From: Pseudoscleropodium purum
Lineage: Eukaryota > Streptophyta > Bryopsida > Hypnales > Brachytheciaceae
DNA length: 64,000 nucleotides
Direction: 5' to 3'
Assembly: GCA_963969395.1 (NCBI GenBank)
Contig: OZ017798.1
Coordinates: forward strand, 9,788,173 to 9,852,172
A program made the position numbers and the translations under genes. The notes beneath the pieces were generated by a model. The model ran no database searches, had not been told where the DNA came from, and saw only the letters and a list, made by a program, of their open reading frames with translations. Positions 24,080-35,670 of the stretch are shown piece after piece. Positions within the stretch are counted from its first letter, which is position 1. Each line of letters starts with the position of its first letter.

Positions 24080-25450
24080 TTACAATGGGTGGCAGTGGTC
24101 TCTGTTGTTGACCTGAGATGTATCAAGTCGATACCTCTCTAGCAACGATACATGGAACACATTATGTATACGAAGAGCCTTTGGTAGTCGAAGTTGATAA
24201 ACCAAATCAGATAGTTTAGCAATAATGGGAAATGGTCCCAAAAACTTGGATGCCAATTTTTTAGTAGGCACAGTCGTAGAAATATTATCGTGTCAAAATA
24301 AGACTTTGTCACCTATCTAAAATGACAGTTGCAATTGCACCCCTCGGTCATAGTTGAGCTTTGTTTGGTCTCTTGCTATTTTGATCATAGTCTTTACCTC
24401 TTCATGTATTTCTTTTAGAAGTTGAATCCTATCTTTTGCTGCTAGAACACTTGAAGTTGTAGGTGTAACAATTGATAACGGTGGGTGGTACCTATAAGTG
24501 GTGTAAAATGACAAAAGACCTATTGCTGAGTGGATTGAATTGTTGTAGGCAAACTCCGCTATTGGAAGGAGGTTTGACCAATCATCCTGTCGTCGAGTTG
24601 TAAACATGTAAAGAAATTACTCTAGAACTTGATTCACCCTTTTTGTCTGACCGTCAAACTGTGGGTGGAAAGCCGTTGTCAAAATAGATTGAATGTGGAA
24701 AAGTTCGTGTAGGCTTTTCATAAATCTAGAAATGAATACTGGTCTGCGGTTGGATATAATTTCTTTTGGAATCCCATGATGTTTCCATACGTGATGGAGG
24801 TATAAAGTAGCGGTCGCTAAAGAATCAATCGTTTCATTCGTCGAAATAAAATGTGCTAATTTGGTATTTTTGTCTACAACAACCAAAATAGGGTCGGATC
24901 TATTGCTATTCGGCAATATGACAATGAAATTAGCCGTGACCCATTTCCATGGTGCCTCTACCGTTGGAATTGGTTGCAGTAACCTATGTCAAGCATGGTG
25001 AGTGGGTTTTGAACGTTGGCACAAGTCACAACCATCAACATACGAATGTACATATTTTCAAAATGTGGGCCAATAGAAAGTTCTAGACACTAAATCCATA
25101 ATCTTCACCCGACCTTGATGTCCCATTGTTGGTGTGTCATGTCTTGAGTGTAATATTTGTCATTGTATCTCATCATCATCCGGTACAAAAATTACATCCC
25201 AAAAATAAAGTATCCCATTGCAAATCTTGTAATCTTGAAATCGCCGACGAATGTTCACTAGGGCCCGATTAGGATTATTCATAAAGAATGCCAATATTGG
25301 CTTAAGCAAGATATCCTCTCCCATGGCTATTTTTATGTGTTGAATAATTTTAGCATCAATCCAAATAGGCTCACACACCTCTATGGCTGCTATAGTAACC
25401 GTGAAAGTGGTTTGGGTTCTTCTGATGAATCTTTTAGTATGTCGAGCCAT
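24080..25450 (-). pseudogene. Retrotransposon integrase
   Basis: The zinc-binding part is visible at about 25000-25160 (HDTPTMGHQGR and CDLCQRSKP, giving His/His/Cys/Cys). The catalytic core at 24617-24916 contains PILVVVDKNTKLAHFI and PQFDGQTKRVNQVLE. The C-terminal GPF-type module ends in KFLGPFPII and HNVFHVSLLERY. Several stops and frame changes separate the pieces. Confidence 0.88.
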
Positions 25451-25638
25451 CTTGAAAGCATATCGGCATGCCCATTCAATGCCCCCAACCGATGGTGGAT
25501 TTCAAAGTTGAATGCTGAGAGTTGTTCGAACCACCGTGCTTATCGTCAATTTAGTTGTTTAGTTGTTAGGAAGTGTTCAAGATTTTTATGGTTAGAAATC
25601 ACTCGAATTTGGTGTGGAGACCCCTGTAGATAGACTTG

Positions 25639-26900
25639 TCATTCATGAAATGCAAGTATAATACTCAACAATTCTTTGTCATATATGTCATAGTTCCTCT
25701 CAGTCAGTTGCATTTTAGAGCTTTGATAGGCGCATGGATGTAGATGCCCATTCTCCCCATGTTGTGATAAAATAGCTCCTATAGCACTATTTGAGGCATC
25801 TGTTTCCACCTCGAAAGGGAGTTGAAAATCAGGGTGAACTAGCACCATGGCTTTAGTGAACCAAGACTTGAGTTCCCTAAATGCCTCATCCGTTGAAGAG
25901 GTCCATTCAAACCGTTGATCTTTCCATGTCAATGATGTAAGAGGAATAGTAATTCTTGAATAATCATAGATAAAGCACCGGTAAAAATTAGCAAACCCTA
26001 GGAAAGCCTAGACTTCTTTCACCGATTTTGGAGTGGGCCATTCTTGAATTGCTTGCACCTTATCGTGATACATTTCCAATCCCTTTTCTGAAACCATCAG
26101 TCCCAAAAATTCCACACAACTTTGGTGAAATTGACACTTAGAAGTTTTAGCAAAAAAATTGTGATGAAGCAAACGTTGAAGTACTTCTCACACAATTGCC
26201 TTGTGCTCCTCCAAAGTTTTTGAGAAAATGAGAATGTCATCCAAATAAATCACAACGGAAATATCGAATAAATTATAAAAAATACTCCGCATGTGCCCTT
26301 GGATCTGAGCAGGAGCATTGGTTAAACCAAATGGCATCACCAAATACTCAAATAATCCATAACGTGTTTTAAATGCCATCTTAAATTCATGGCCTCTTGC
26401 CATTTGCACTCGATGATAAGCTTGTCTTATATCAAGCTTCGTGAAAATTTTGGCTCCAGCCAAGCGGTCAGTTAAGTCAGGAATTAAAGGAAGAGGGTAC
26501 CGATTCCTTATTGTGACTTTGTTCAGGTTCTTGTAATCGATACAAACATGGATGGATCCATCTTTCTTTCGAGCAAATACAGTGGGAGCCGAGATCAGAG
26601 ACTTGGATTGGTGAATCCACCTTTTGCCTAGATTTTCTTCAAGGTATTGTTGAAGTTCTTCGAGTTCTATAGGGAACATAGGCTGCAATCTCATGTTACA
26701 AGGCTCCTATCCCTCTTTAAACTCTATATTCATATCCAACCCACTATGATTGGGTAAGTCATTGGAGGCTTTCTCACTAAATGCTTCTTGTAAATCCTGA
26801 TATTCTTTTGGGACTTGGGAATCCAGTTGTCCCATAGTCTTCTTCTCGTCCAATTCTTATATCTCCAAAATATATGGCTCAGCTTCCTTCGTTGAAAGAT
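25639..26900 (-). pseudogene. Retrotransposon reverse transcriptase and RNase H
   Basis: The RT region shows FARKKDGSIHVCIDYKNLN, TKLDIRQAYHRVQM, MPFGLTNAPA and the catalytic YLDD box (26188-26694). The connecting region continues through to about 25933 with interruptions. RNase H follows at 25639-25932 with [18 protein letters not shown], which carries a catalytic Asp. Stops occur at several places, including upstream of the RT start. Confidence 0.9.
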
Positions 26901-27384
26901 GGAATGCCGAACCCGACACAAAAGCATATTTCGGCCCTGTGTTAATCAGGTACCCTAGTTGCTCACTGGCTTTAATTCCACCTTTGGCTTCCAAGTCGCC
27001 TTGCCGTCTTGCCTGTGGAGGCGAAGGAGCCTGTGGCACAGGCTATCGAATGCAAAGCCCGGTATAGTTTGTTGGAATACAAGGCCCTACTTACCATCTG
27101 ATGTTTTTTTTTGTTTTTTTTTCCATATTTGCATCTATGCAATGATATCAACAATACTTTGAGTCAAAAATCACTTGATGTTGAGGCCAACAAATGGTGG
27201 GGTCATGACGAACAAGCTATGGTGTTCCCAAAATGCAATGATATCGGCCAATGTTTGTGAGATCCACCACAATCATTTCTTAGTGATTTCCCACTTTCAA
27301 TTCAAATGTTGCTTCATGGATAATAAGTCCAGAGTTAATCACTCTCCCATCTATAACTCGAACTTCTCGTGGAATTAATTTAGA

Positions 27385-27653
27385 TCATATTTTTGCTCCA
27401 TAATGTTGAGCAAAATCTTGATGCATAAAGATGCCGGTAGCACCCAAATCAATTAAAGTTGTTGTTGTAATCGAGTTGATAAGAACATCCATAGTCAAAT
27501 GTGCTCCCGACTCCGTAGTGGCACGCAAGTAATGTGGCGACACAACCTTGGTGGACCACTGTGATTGCTGAAGCGTAGAATCATCGACCAAGTCCCCTTT
27601 TGAGATCACGCTCACCGCCGTTTGATGCGCATCTGGATACTGAATGAAGGGCT
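27385..27653 (-). pseudogene. Retrotransposon aspartic protease
   Basis: Contains LIDLGATGIFMHQDFA, the retropepsin active-site region in which the usual D-S/T-G triad reads D-L-G. Loss of the Ser/Thr fits a dead copy. It lies between gag and RT as in other Ty3/gypsy elements. Confidence 0.8.
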
Positions 27654-28660
27654 TCAGTCCCGGGTCTGACCTTTTTCCGGGCCGATTGATCCATCTTTTT
27701 CTTCTCCAACAATTACAAGGGAGTAGGGTTTGGAAGGATTAGTAGGGCACTTAGCTCGCACATGCCCATGCAATCTGCAACCCCAACACCTCCCTTGTTT
27801 CTGGTATTCTATATGATCCATTGCGGTCTTTGCCATAGCCGTCGATGCCAAGGCTGTATCAATCTCCATTGGTACTGGGCCAAAATTCCCTGAGTTAGTT
27901 TGAAATTGGCCAGCTTGTTCTCGTGGGTGTGAAGCTAGGACTAGTGGATGTCGATTTTGGTGCTGAAACCATAAGCGCTCATCAATCCGAGAGGCCATGG
28001 ACATCCACTCATTCAATCGACGCAGTTGATTTTCTATAGTGGCTACCAAATCAAGAATTTCTTCCTTTAATCCTCCACGAAACCACGCTACCAAACTTAG
28101 CTCATTCTAATCAATTTGTGCGGCATATTCATTAAATATGAAGATATAATTTGCAATTGATCCCGTCTATCGGATTCTTTCGAGCCAATCCTCTGCCATA
28201 CCCTTGCGGTCAATATCTCCATACACAGCAATGACTACTTCGCGAAAAGCATTATAGTCTACTAATAAATCATGAGGCCGCCTTTCGTCCAATGCTTGAA
28301 GAATCGACATCGTCCAATTCTGTGCTACACCGCTCATATAAGAGAGTGCATATGCAACTTTATGTTCATCACAACGGCAGGTACGTGGCTTACCTCAGAA
28401 CACCAAGCGAAGTTGCACAAACCACTTGTACACTTCTCCGCCTTTCTTCCCCGCAAATTTGTCTAGCGTCGCAACCTTGGAGTCTCATCCTTCAAAGTCT
28501 TCACCGTCACGTCCTTCCGACCTCAACTACGTATGATCATTTACTCTTGTGGAGGCAAATGGAGATACCAAATCAAGCCAGCCTACGGTGCGCTCCGAAA
28601 TTTATTGGACAATATGAAAAATGGCAATTTAGAACACTGCCTACACTTGTTGTTGAATGA
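27654..28660 (-). pseudogene. Retrotransposon gag with CCHC zinc knuckle
   Basis: Minus-strand fragments read as a Ty3-type capsid region (ALSYMSGVAQNW, then VAWFRGGLKEEILDL) and end in a zinc knuckle CWGCRLHGHVRAKC that fits CX2CX4HX4C. At least two in-frame stops interrupt the capsid part. It would bind element RNA and form the particle if intact. Confidence 0.85.
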
Positions 28661-28860
28661 AATTCACCCACTCTGATCCAAGCCCCTCCGACAGGGACTG
28701 TGTTGCTTCCTTATTGGATCTTCTTGAGCTATAATTAAAGCAAAATAATTCTCTCAACAAAATTCAACCACTTCTGCGGATCGATTGACTCCCAATTGCC
28801 AGTCATGTTCAATAGCATACCCTCCACCATGGAAGTAGGGGCAGTCAGGACTTGACATAA

Positions 28861-29276
28861 TGTTAAGACTCGAGATCCAAAGCAGGCATCCTACTAATGC
28901 TTCCCAGTGGATTTCCAATCTGGTTTCTACTCTCTAATGCAACTATCCCAAATCCATGTCTTCCTCAATAGAATTCAATCTATGAAACAATAATAATATG
29001 CATACGGCCAATCATGATACGGAAAAAACACAAGAACACACATGCCAATCAAGAAGCAACCATAGAATCAATTCAAGGAGGCATTGGTACCAAGGACTCG
29101 TCGTTTGAATTAGTTCTTATATTAACGTATGTCAAGTGAAGGACATTGCTCCTTCACCAAGCTTTAATTCATACTTCGTTAACCAACTCGGAATAACCAC
29201 TTCCTCTCCTACTAGGAGTAACCGCTCCTTGTCTATTATAGAACCTTGTCCAACTTGGAGCGATGTAGTCGTGACA
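28861..29276 (-). repeat. 5' LTR of the Ty3/gypsy element
   Basis: 416 bp, aligned end to end with 23445-23859 with one single-base indel near the edge. It should contain the element's promoter and start of transcription (family knowledge; no specific motif identified). Confidence 0.9.
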
Positions 29277-31206
29277 ATGTTGTTGTATTGACATGATTTG
29301 TAATTTGCAACTACATAAAGCTCCAAAAGCAAGGACTGGCAATTTGGGGGTAGAAGTATACTTATGTAATTGTGACATAGACTATGATATTACCAAGGTC
29401 TTAGAATCAAAATGAATAATCAAAATGTAGGGTGGACACTCCCCAAACTGCCACATTTTGCTACTATGCCTAGTTGCTATTATTAGACTAGTCAAATTTT
29501 TGTTGGCAAGTGAGAGGAGGTTCCAAAGAATGTTGTATTTGGACACCATGTACAAAAGTTATGAAGGATCAAAGTTTTTGTGGTAGAGGTTCAAAAATTG
29601 TTTTCCCACATAGGTACATATTGATTTTGGAGATGTATCTAGAGTGATGATGGTGGTTTGGGGTTAGTGGTACATTTAGAAGTGTCTACCTTGTTGTATT
29701 TAGATAAGTACATTTAGAATGTTTATATTATAGGTAGACTAACTTCTATTGTTATCTGTAGTAAAAGTGACACAAATTTACCAAGTTTGGGTAGTATTTG
29801 TAATGTGACTGTAACTTTGAGATAAATTTGTCTAGTGTTTGCATGCCAAATTTTTTAGTATTGTATGTATATAAATCTCAAACTTGGCAATACATGTATT
29901 TTGAACTTTCATTCTTTAAAATTCTTGATTACTGCATAACATTGCATATATAGTGTTCAATGGTCTTCAAAGAAGCTACCCTTCCTCCAACAAAATGATG
30001 TGGGATATTCTACATCCCATCAATAGCTATGGGGACATGTGGCATTAAGAAGGAGAAAAGAGGTCTAAAATGTAATTGTGGCTATGGTTCACTATTAAAA
30101 AAACATGGCTAGTGTCTTCAATGCAACAAATCACATACACTAAACATTTAATTTACATTAATGATAGTTATCTTTTATGTCAGAATTACAAGGGCATAAT
30201 CACAAGTGACGTACAAAATGACAACACTTAATTAATAATACACTATCAAACGTGAATGTGCACTCAATACAAAGATACAAAAACTACACATCATATGATT
30301 GATAATTTATTTATGCAAATGTATTGGCTAGCTTGGAATGAACTTTATAAATTAAGTGTTTGAAAAGGTAGTTTCTTTGAAGGCTAATGAATGTTATGTA
30401 TTCTAACTTAAAGATTTGTTCCCTCGTATATCGAAGAGAAAAAAGTATCTCTCCTCCTTGCATACATGGGCAAGCTCTAGTATAAGACTAAAAGCTGCAA
30501 AAGCTTCATTAAATAATCCATCTTTTATTAATTGTGGGGGCACCACATGTCAAGGAAGACAAAGGGAGCCCTACTAGAGGTTAACAATGTTGTGTAGTTG
30601 GGAATTGAAAGAAATTGTAATTGTAATTTTTTTTTTCCTTCTCGAAATGCTATTATTACTAGTTTCTCCAAACAAATTACAATATTTCTCTATATGAAAG
30701 CTACCCTTTGGCTTAATATGAAGAATTTCTTCAAAGAAGTAGATTGCCCTATATATACTATGGAAATAGATTCTTAGGACATAGATTCTACTTGCCCTTT
30801 TTTCTTTCTTTGCTTGAAAGATAATCATATTAAACTAAGGTCAAATAGTTTGAATGTGAGATAAGTATATTATAGTCAATGATAGTATAGCAAAGAATAT
30901 GTGAGTTGAATACTAAAGTGATTTTTAACTTCTATTTTTCTACATTTGAGACTAGTATCATTAATAGTGAAGTTTAGTTTTAGTCAAGATGCAAAGGGAG
31001 GGGATTAATTTTTAGAATCTTTTGAATTCTTGAAATTCCAAACCTTGATGCCCAGTATTGAAGAGAGGGTCAGATTAAAGAGGTGTGAGTGCACAGAAAT
31101 GAGCAATTCCAGAGTAGTCGATTGCAGTGGAGATTAGGGTTTCGCCAAGAATCCCAATCTCAAAACATCTTCCCATTGTTGTCCTTCGCAAATTTGCGTT
31201 GTGGCG
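29277..31206. other. Gene-free stretch between retrotransposon and ESSS gene
   Basis: AT-rich; contains one MITE copy at 29429-29696 and otherwise no supported feature. The last 150 bases are less AT-rich and should hold the promoter and leader of the ESSS gene. Confidence 0.5.
29429..29696 (+). mobile_element. TAAGGTGGG-type MITE, copy 1
   Basis: Ends read gtagggtggacac and gtgtctacctt, inverted relative to each other. The interior shares ttggcaagtgagaggaggtt, caaaagttatgaa and attgattttggagat with the copies at 49635-50293 and 56183-56480. No coding capacity. Confidence 0.65.
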
Positions 31207-31527
31207 ATGGCGCGAGGAGGCGGACTAGTGCGCAGTGTGCTGCAGATGCAGCGACATCGGGGCGGCAGTGGCGGAGGAGGGGGAAGCAGCTGGTTCGCGC
31301 CCGGTACACAGGAAGGTCCCAACGGCGTGCTGTTCGGGGAGACGCCCCTGGCACCAGGGCAGAAGCGCAAGTGGGAGGATTGGGAGGCCCCGTACTATAT
31401 CACTGGCATTCTCACCACGCTAATGCTCACGGTCGGACTCACGGCCAAGCCCGACACACGCATCGAGACGTGGGCGCATAAGCAGGCGCTGGAGCGATTG
31501 GCCGCGGCCGAGGAAGCCGAAGCTTAG
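31207..31527 (+). CDS. Complex I subunit ESSS/NDUFB11-like, intronless
   Basis: 106-residue protein of the mitochondrial inner membrane. ESSS is an accessory subunit of the membrane arm of NADH:ubiquinone oxidoreductase. The N-terminus is Arg/Gly/Ser-rich (RGGGL, RHRGGSGGGGGSS), followed by LFGETPLAPGQ, KWEDWEAPYYITG, a single membrane segment (about 61-77), and KPDTRIETWAHKQALERL, which matches the plant ESSS pattern. The ATG at 31207 is chosen over the in-frame GTG at 31201. The gene is less AT-rich than its surroundings. Directly downstream lie three degraded tandem copies of its 3' end. The family call rests on remembered plant ESSS proteins and is strong but not certain. Confidence 0.85.
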   Translation: MARGGGLVRSVLQMQRHRGGSGGGGGSSWFAPGTQEGPNGVLFGETPLAPGQKRKWEDWEAPYYITGILTTLMLTVGLTAKPDTRIETWAHKQALERLAAAEEAEA

Positions 31528-31680
31528 TTAGAGTTTCGGGTTTCGGGTTTCGATTTTCATTCGATGTATTTAGTGTTATGTGCAACGGAATGCATAGTTC
31601 TCTCTGACAAGTAGCTGTGATTATCTGTCTCCGAGTTGTGAATAGGAATTTACCCTAAATCCAGGAGCTGTGCTAATAAG

Positions 31681-32560
31681 TTCGATGGCATTCTCCACAT
31701 GGCCAGGCTCACGGTCGGGCTCGCGGTCAAGCCCGACAAGACTTGGGCGCACAAGCAGGCACTAGAGCGATTGGCAAAAGCCGAGGAAGCCGAAAGCAAT
31801 AATTAGGGTTTCGGATGTCGATGCTGCTTCGTCGTATTTCGTGGAATGCGCAGTGGGATGCCTAGAGAGCTGTGATTTCCTCCTCCGAGCAGAATTTTTC
31901 TAGTAATCTAATAGTTTTCGCAAATAATTTCGATGTTATTCTCATCACGGTCATGCTCACGAGCCCGCCCGGCACGCGCATGGAGACTTGGGTGCACAAG
32001 CAGGCGCTGGAGCGATTGGCCGCGACCGAGGAAGTCGAGGCGTAATTAGGGTTGCGGGTTTCGATGCTGCTTCGGCTTAGTTAGTGGAATGCGCAGCGGG
32101 ATGCATAGGTCACACTGTTAGGGAGCTGTAATTCTCTTTCTCCGAGTTATGATTAGAATTTTCTCAAAATCCGAGGTCAGCGCAAATAATTTCGATGATT
32201 GAGTGCTTCACGTCACGTCTTCGATGTACCGCATTGATTCCTGACATGTTTATAAGGGACGCTTTTCATTTGCGGAGTAGGGGATCCTGCTCTTAAAGGT
32301 GCTGCTGAGATTAGTACATGAGGGATTACGTTTGGATGTTTCACTTCTTCAACCAAAATTCATGGACCAGTGTGTGAGTTTTGGTCTATAGCAAGCGCTG
32401 GAGTAATTGGCAGCTGCAGAGGAAGCCGAGGCTTACGTTTTCGAATTGATGAGGTGATGGAAATCGCAGCGGGATGCATAGGTCTCACTTTTAGGAAGCA
32501 GTGATTCTCTTTGCAAGGGTTATGAGAAATTCTAGGCAGCGAAAATTATACCGATGGGTT
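31681..32560 (+). pseudogene. Three tandem decayed copies of the ESSS 3' end
   Basis: Unit 2 (about 31681-31930), unit 3 (about 31931-32190) and unit 4 (about 32389-32560) repeat the last 40 or so codons of ESSS plus its 3' untranslated region. Each contains the segment for WAHKQALERLA followed by GAGGAAGCCGA-type codons, then a gtttcg- and cgcagcgggatgcatag-type UTR phrase. Successive stop positions are 31527, 31806, 32045 and about 32433. Unit 2 lacks about 9 bases where the intact gene encodes RIE. None has a start codon or the N-terminal half. Confidence 0.85.
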
Positions 32561-33021
32561 GAGGATAATCTCCTCTGCAGTTTTCCCTTTCAATTGTCAT
32601 TGAGTCGCTCCATGGATTCCTGATGTGTATTGCTTGTAAATGGGCCACAAGGAATGCTTGTAATTGTCGGGGTGCGGAAGTGCTTGCTTGTAAATGTGTC
32701 GTTTCTTGTATTGCTGCGGAGATCAGTGGGACGGTGTTTGGGCCATTACGTTTGGATTTGCCATTTCAGTGCAGTATGAGTCGTTACTTTTGGATGTGAG
32801 CTTACGTTGCGAAGATCACGTTGTGAAGATCATTATAGAGTTCTTCAAAGATTACATTGGGTGCAAACATCAAGCTTTCTTGAGATCAAACTGTCTGTGA
32901 TGATTTCTTATGTGATCATTCAGATGGAGAGGTTGTACATTTTTGAAGAGAAAGCAAATACTGTAACTTCATTTTCCATGATTAGTGGTTGGAGACAAGT
33001 TTTGTAATTTTTGTAATGGTA
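32561..33021. other. Gene-free flank after the ESSS array
   Basis: No supported gene; two overlapping 66-68 codon ORFs (from 32694 and 32807) lack any recognisable feature. It could be the diverged remainder of further ESSS-tail units. Confidence 0.4.
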
Positions 33022-33724
33022 TAAGGTAAAACAGTCCATCTTGGTCAGAATTTCGAGTTTGCACACATGCCATGGCTGAATTTTTTAAATTTCTTCCCCA
33101 CATACAGACAAGTGTAAGAAATAACAACACCAATTGAAATTATATTTTTTCATGTAAATATGAATTTTCTATGATTTTTTGAAGTGATCTACCCGAAATG
33201 GTCTGTAGACTACTCCACAACCAACAAAACATGTATCCATAATGCCCACCTTCTTCACCTAAATCAGTCAAAATATTTTCTAACTTGGTGGGCCTTGAAA
33301 AAGTCATTTTCAGCAATGATTTACACTGAAAAAGCTATATGTTTCTAATAGAGTCACTAATCACTCTAATAGTGTCGAGCATTAGAGGATTTCTACAGGT
33401 TAGGAGGGCCACTTTAAATAGGTGCATTGCAAACTCCCCCCATGCAATTTTGGTGAATGGTTGTTCTTGACAAAAAAAAAATTCAAAAAAAAGAAATTAA
33501 TCTTGAAACAAAGAAAAAAATTGAAAATTTTTTTTTTTTTTTCAAATGTGGCAGTCCGACAGTCCCTGAAATTGGGGAATTCATAGCCCTCCCGAGGGTG
33601 AAAAACTCCTCTAATGTGAGACATTGATGGTGGCCCAAACTTTTAAGAATTGATAATAACCATCATGGGGGCATGTGAGGTGTCTATCATGGGTCATTTG
33701 ACCATGATGGGTGGTTCTACCTTA
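33022..33724. mobile_element. Non-autonomous DNA element with TA-flanked terminal inverted repeats (copy 2)
   Basis: The left end taaggtaaaacagtccatct and the right end (atgatgggtggttctacctta) are imperfect inverted repeats, with TA at both edges. The interior matches the element at 16425-16973 (tctgtagactac, aatatgaatttt). It contains A- and T-rich simple tracts near 33470-33540. About 700 bp and non-coding. Confidence 0.65.
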
Positions 33725-34824
33725 TACTCAATTTGCTAATTGAAGCTAATCCAACTTTATGATTCAATGAGTTGTTGGCAACTAGGATCATGTCTTTAAT
33801 GATTTTAATAACTCTACTTTAGTTGCCCTTTATCAATATAGTTTTACTATAGTACAACATCTATGTGTATCAAATCTATGAAAATGGAGTTTACTTAAAC
33901 CTCTTTAATGACGCTATGAAATTCTATCATTCATTGTAGCTTTCTAAACTATCTTTTGTTAAACATTATGGATCCCAAGTAATCATTGGTTGAGGTGATG
34001 AAAGGACAATTTATCTCTTAGTAGATATTCATGTGAAGGTTGACATCCTTTAAATAGTGATGAATTTCCATTCGAATGGTCACAAGAGTTACAAATGGAG
34101 TTACGAAGGCCCATGGGCACACCTCTAAGTTTCATGAATAGACACATTTTAGATTCTAGTGGCCACCAACAAAAATTATCTTCATTTCTAGTAAAACATA
34201 TATACCATTGCCTTCTTCCATGCACAATTGAAGGAGAAAATCTCGTGGTTTTGCATGTTCAACCATACAATTTCTAATTGTAAACACCTTCTCCCTTCCT
34301 TTCTCATGCTTTCAAGTGAATCAAACAATATATGCATTTTGGGTTTTGAATTGTCTTCATATTTTGATATTGTTTGAATTCAGAAAGCTAATATTTTAGG
34401 TCTAATTCATTGTGTTCACATTAGAAATTCTAATGGAATTTGGTAGTATAAAAGTCATTTTGAATTTTTTCATAGATTTTTTTTATACTTCTTTGTATCA
34501 ATTTTTATTTAAGTGATTTATTTTTGACCTAGTGAGCATTTCCATTTTGAACAAGAATCCATTCTATGCTTCCTACTTTTTCAATTGCTCCCATTCTCAT
34601 TATATTCCAATACTTTGGTTTTTGTTTCTTTTATTGCATAGTCTTTGTATTACCTTTCATTTTCATTTGTTGGACACGTTGTAGAGGTTTGTAGGATTTA
34701 CAATTGTTTATGGAAACTTTCTATACTAAAAACATATTGTATATATTATACAAAGTCAAGTAGGGACAACAAGCCCTTGAGAAGGGACTTGCCGTTGCAA
34801 GTTGCAACGTAGCACCTTTTCAAT
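33725..34824. other. AT-rich, gene-free stretch
   Basis: No supported gene or repeat family. ORFs of 60-80 codons on both strands near 34000-34280 overlap each other and look like chance frames. Confidence 0.5.
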
Positions 34825-35670
34825 ATGTCAAGCTCAACAAATGAAGTTGTCAAAGCTCCTTCACCAATTGGTACAATTTCACCAACTAATATAGGTTTAG
34901 CAGATGGCACAACTTCATCAACTAATATAGGTTTAGGAGATAGCAAAATTTCACCTATTGACATACTTGAACAAGAAAAAAAAAATTGTGATCTACAACA
35001 TTGCACAGAGAATGGAAAATGTAATTGTATTTTAGGCAATGAGAAATGCAATGAGGAGAGTTGCAAGTGTGACACAAGTTGTGTTTGCAAGTCTACAAAC
35101 CTAGGTAGGTCACTCCCTTGTAGTTTTAGGAACCATGTATGAAAAACAAGACATTTAATGGAGGCTATAAATAATGCACATATTTATAGAATATCTTACA
35201 TAATTGATGGATATTCTAAGATTATATTCTATATGAATTTTTGAAATCTACTTTTTTGACTTGCAATATGACTTTCTTTTCCAAAGAATAATAAACATTC
35301 TACATTATTTTTCACATTATTTCCTACTATGTATACAAATAAGTCAATAAATAAAGAAGAATCAAACTTGAGTGGGAAACATAATGATTGCCAAAGTACA
35401 AATTTTATAGATTGTGTCGATGGTTCATGCAAGCTCTCAAAGTCAATTGACCCTACAAATGTTGGTGTAGCCACCACTGGCAAATGCTTCAAATCTAAAG
35501 AGTCAACAAATTGTGAAGACAAAAGCCCTCCAAAGGATAATAGAGAGCAATGTCCACTCTCGAGTACATGTGATGATTCCATGGGAGACATATCTTTAGT
35601 GGTATGGCAACCAGATCAAGGATCCCTAGAATCACCAACTACAGGTGCTATTCATAATGTTAAAGTCTAA
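34825..35670 (+). CDS. Candidate cysteine-rich, metallothionein-like protein, two exons
   Basis: Exon 1 (34825 to about 35104) encodes a Ser/Thr-rich start with an internal repeat (SPTNIGLADGT, SSTNIGLGDSK) and then nine cysteines in about 35 residues, including GKCNC, SCKC and TSCVC. An in-frame stop lies just before the ATG. A GTAGGT donor at 35105 can be joined in phase to exon 2 (about 35360-35670), which has further spaced cysteines (NDCQ, DCVDGSCK, GKCF, NCED, EQCP, TCDD). The Cys-X-Cys clusters resemble metallothioneins, which bind Zn or Cu, but spacing fits no type I can name. The proposed acceptor is weak. It could be a decayed or lineage-specific gene. Confidence 0.4.

Larger units (their letters stand above)
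23445..29276 (-). mobile_element. Ty3/gypsy chromovirus-type LTR retrotransposon, full length but mutated
   Basis: Minus-strand element of about 5.8 kb. Both LTRs begin TGTCACGACTA and end TTAACA when read on the minus strand. The flanks are acgtt (23440-23444) and atgtt (29277-29281), a 5-bp target duplication with one change. The polypurine tract GAAAGGGGGGATAA (23860-23873, minus strand) lies directly before the 3' LTR. The order gag, protease, RT, RNase H, integrase, chromodomain is that of Ty3/gypsy chromoviruses. Stops and frameshifts interrupt every module, so it cannot make its own proteins. No standard initiator-Met tRNA primer-binding site sits next to the 5' LTR. Confidence 0.92.

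Noticed and set aside
28272..28660. Plus-strand ORFs inside the retrotransposon
   Set aside because: Antisense to gag; the minus strand shows capsid and zinc-knuckle motifs.
31089..31481. Plus-strand ORF of 130 codons and antisense ORFs over ESSS
   Set aside because: These are alternative frames of the GC-rich ESSS gene; only the ESSS frame has family motifs.
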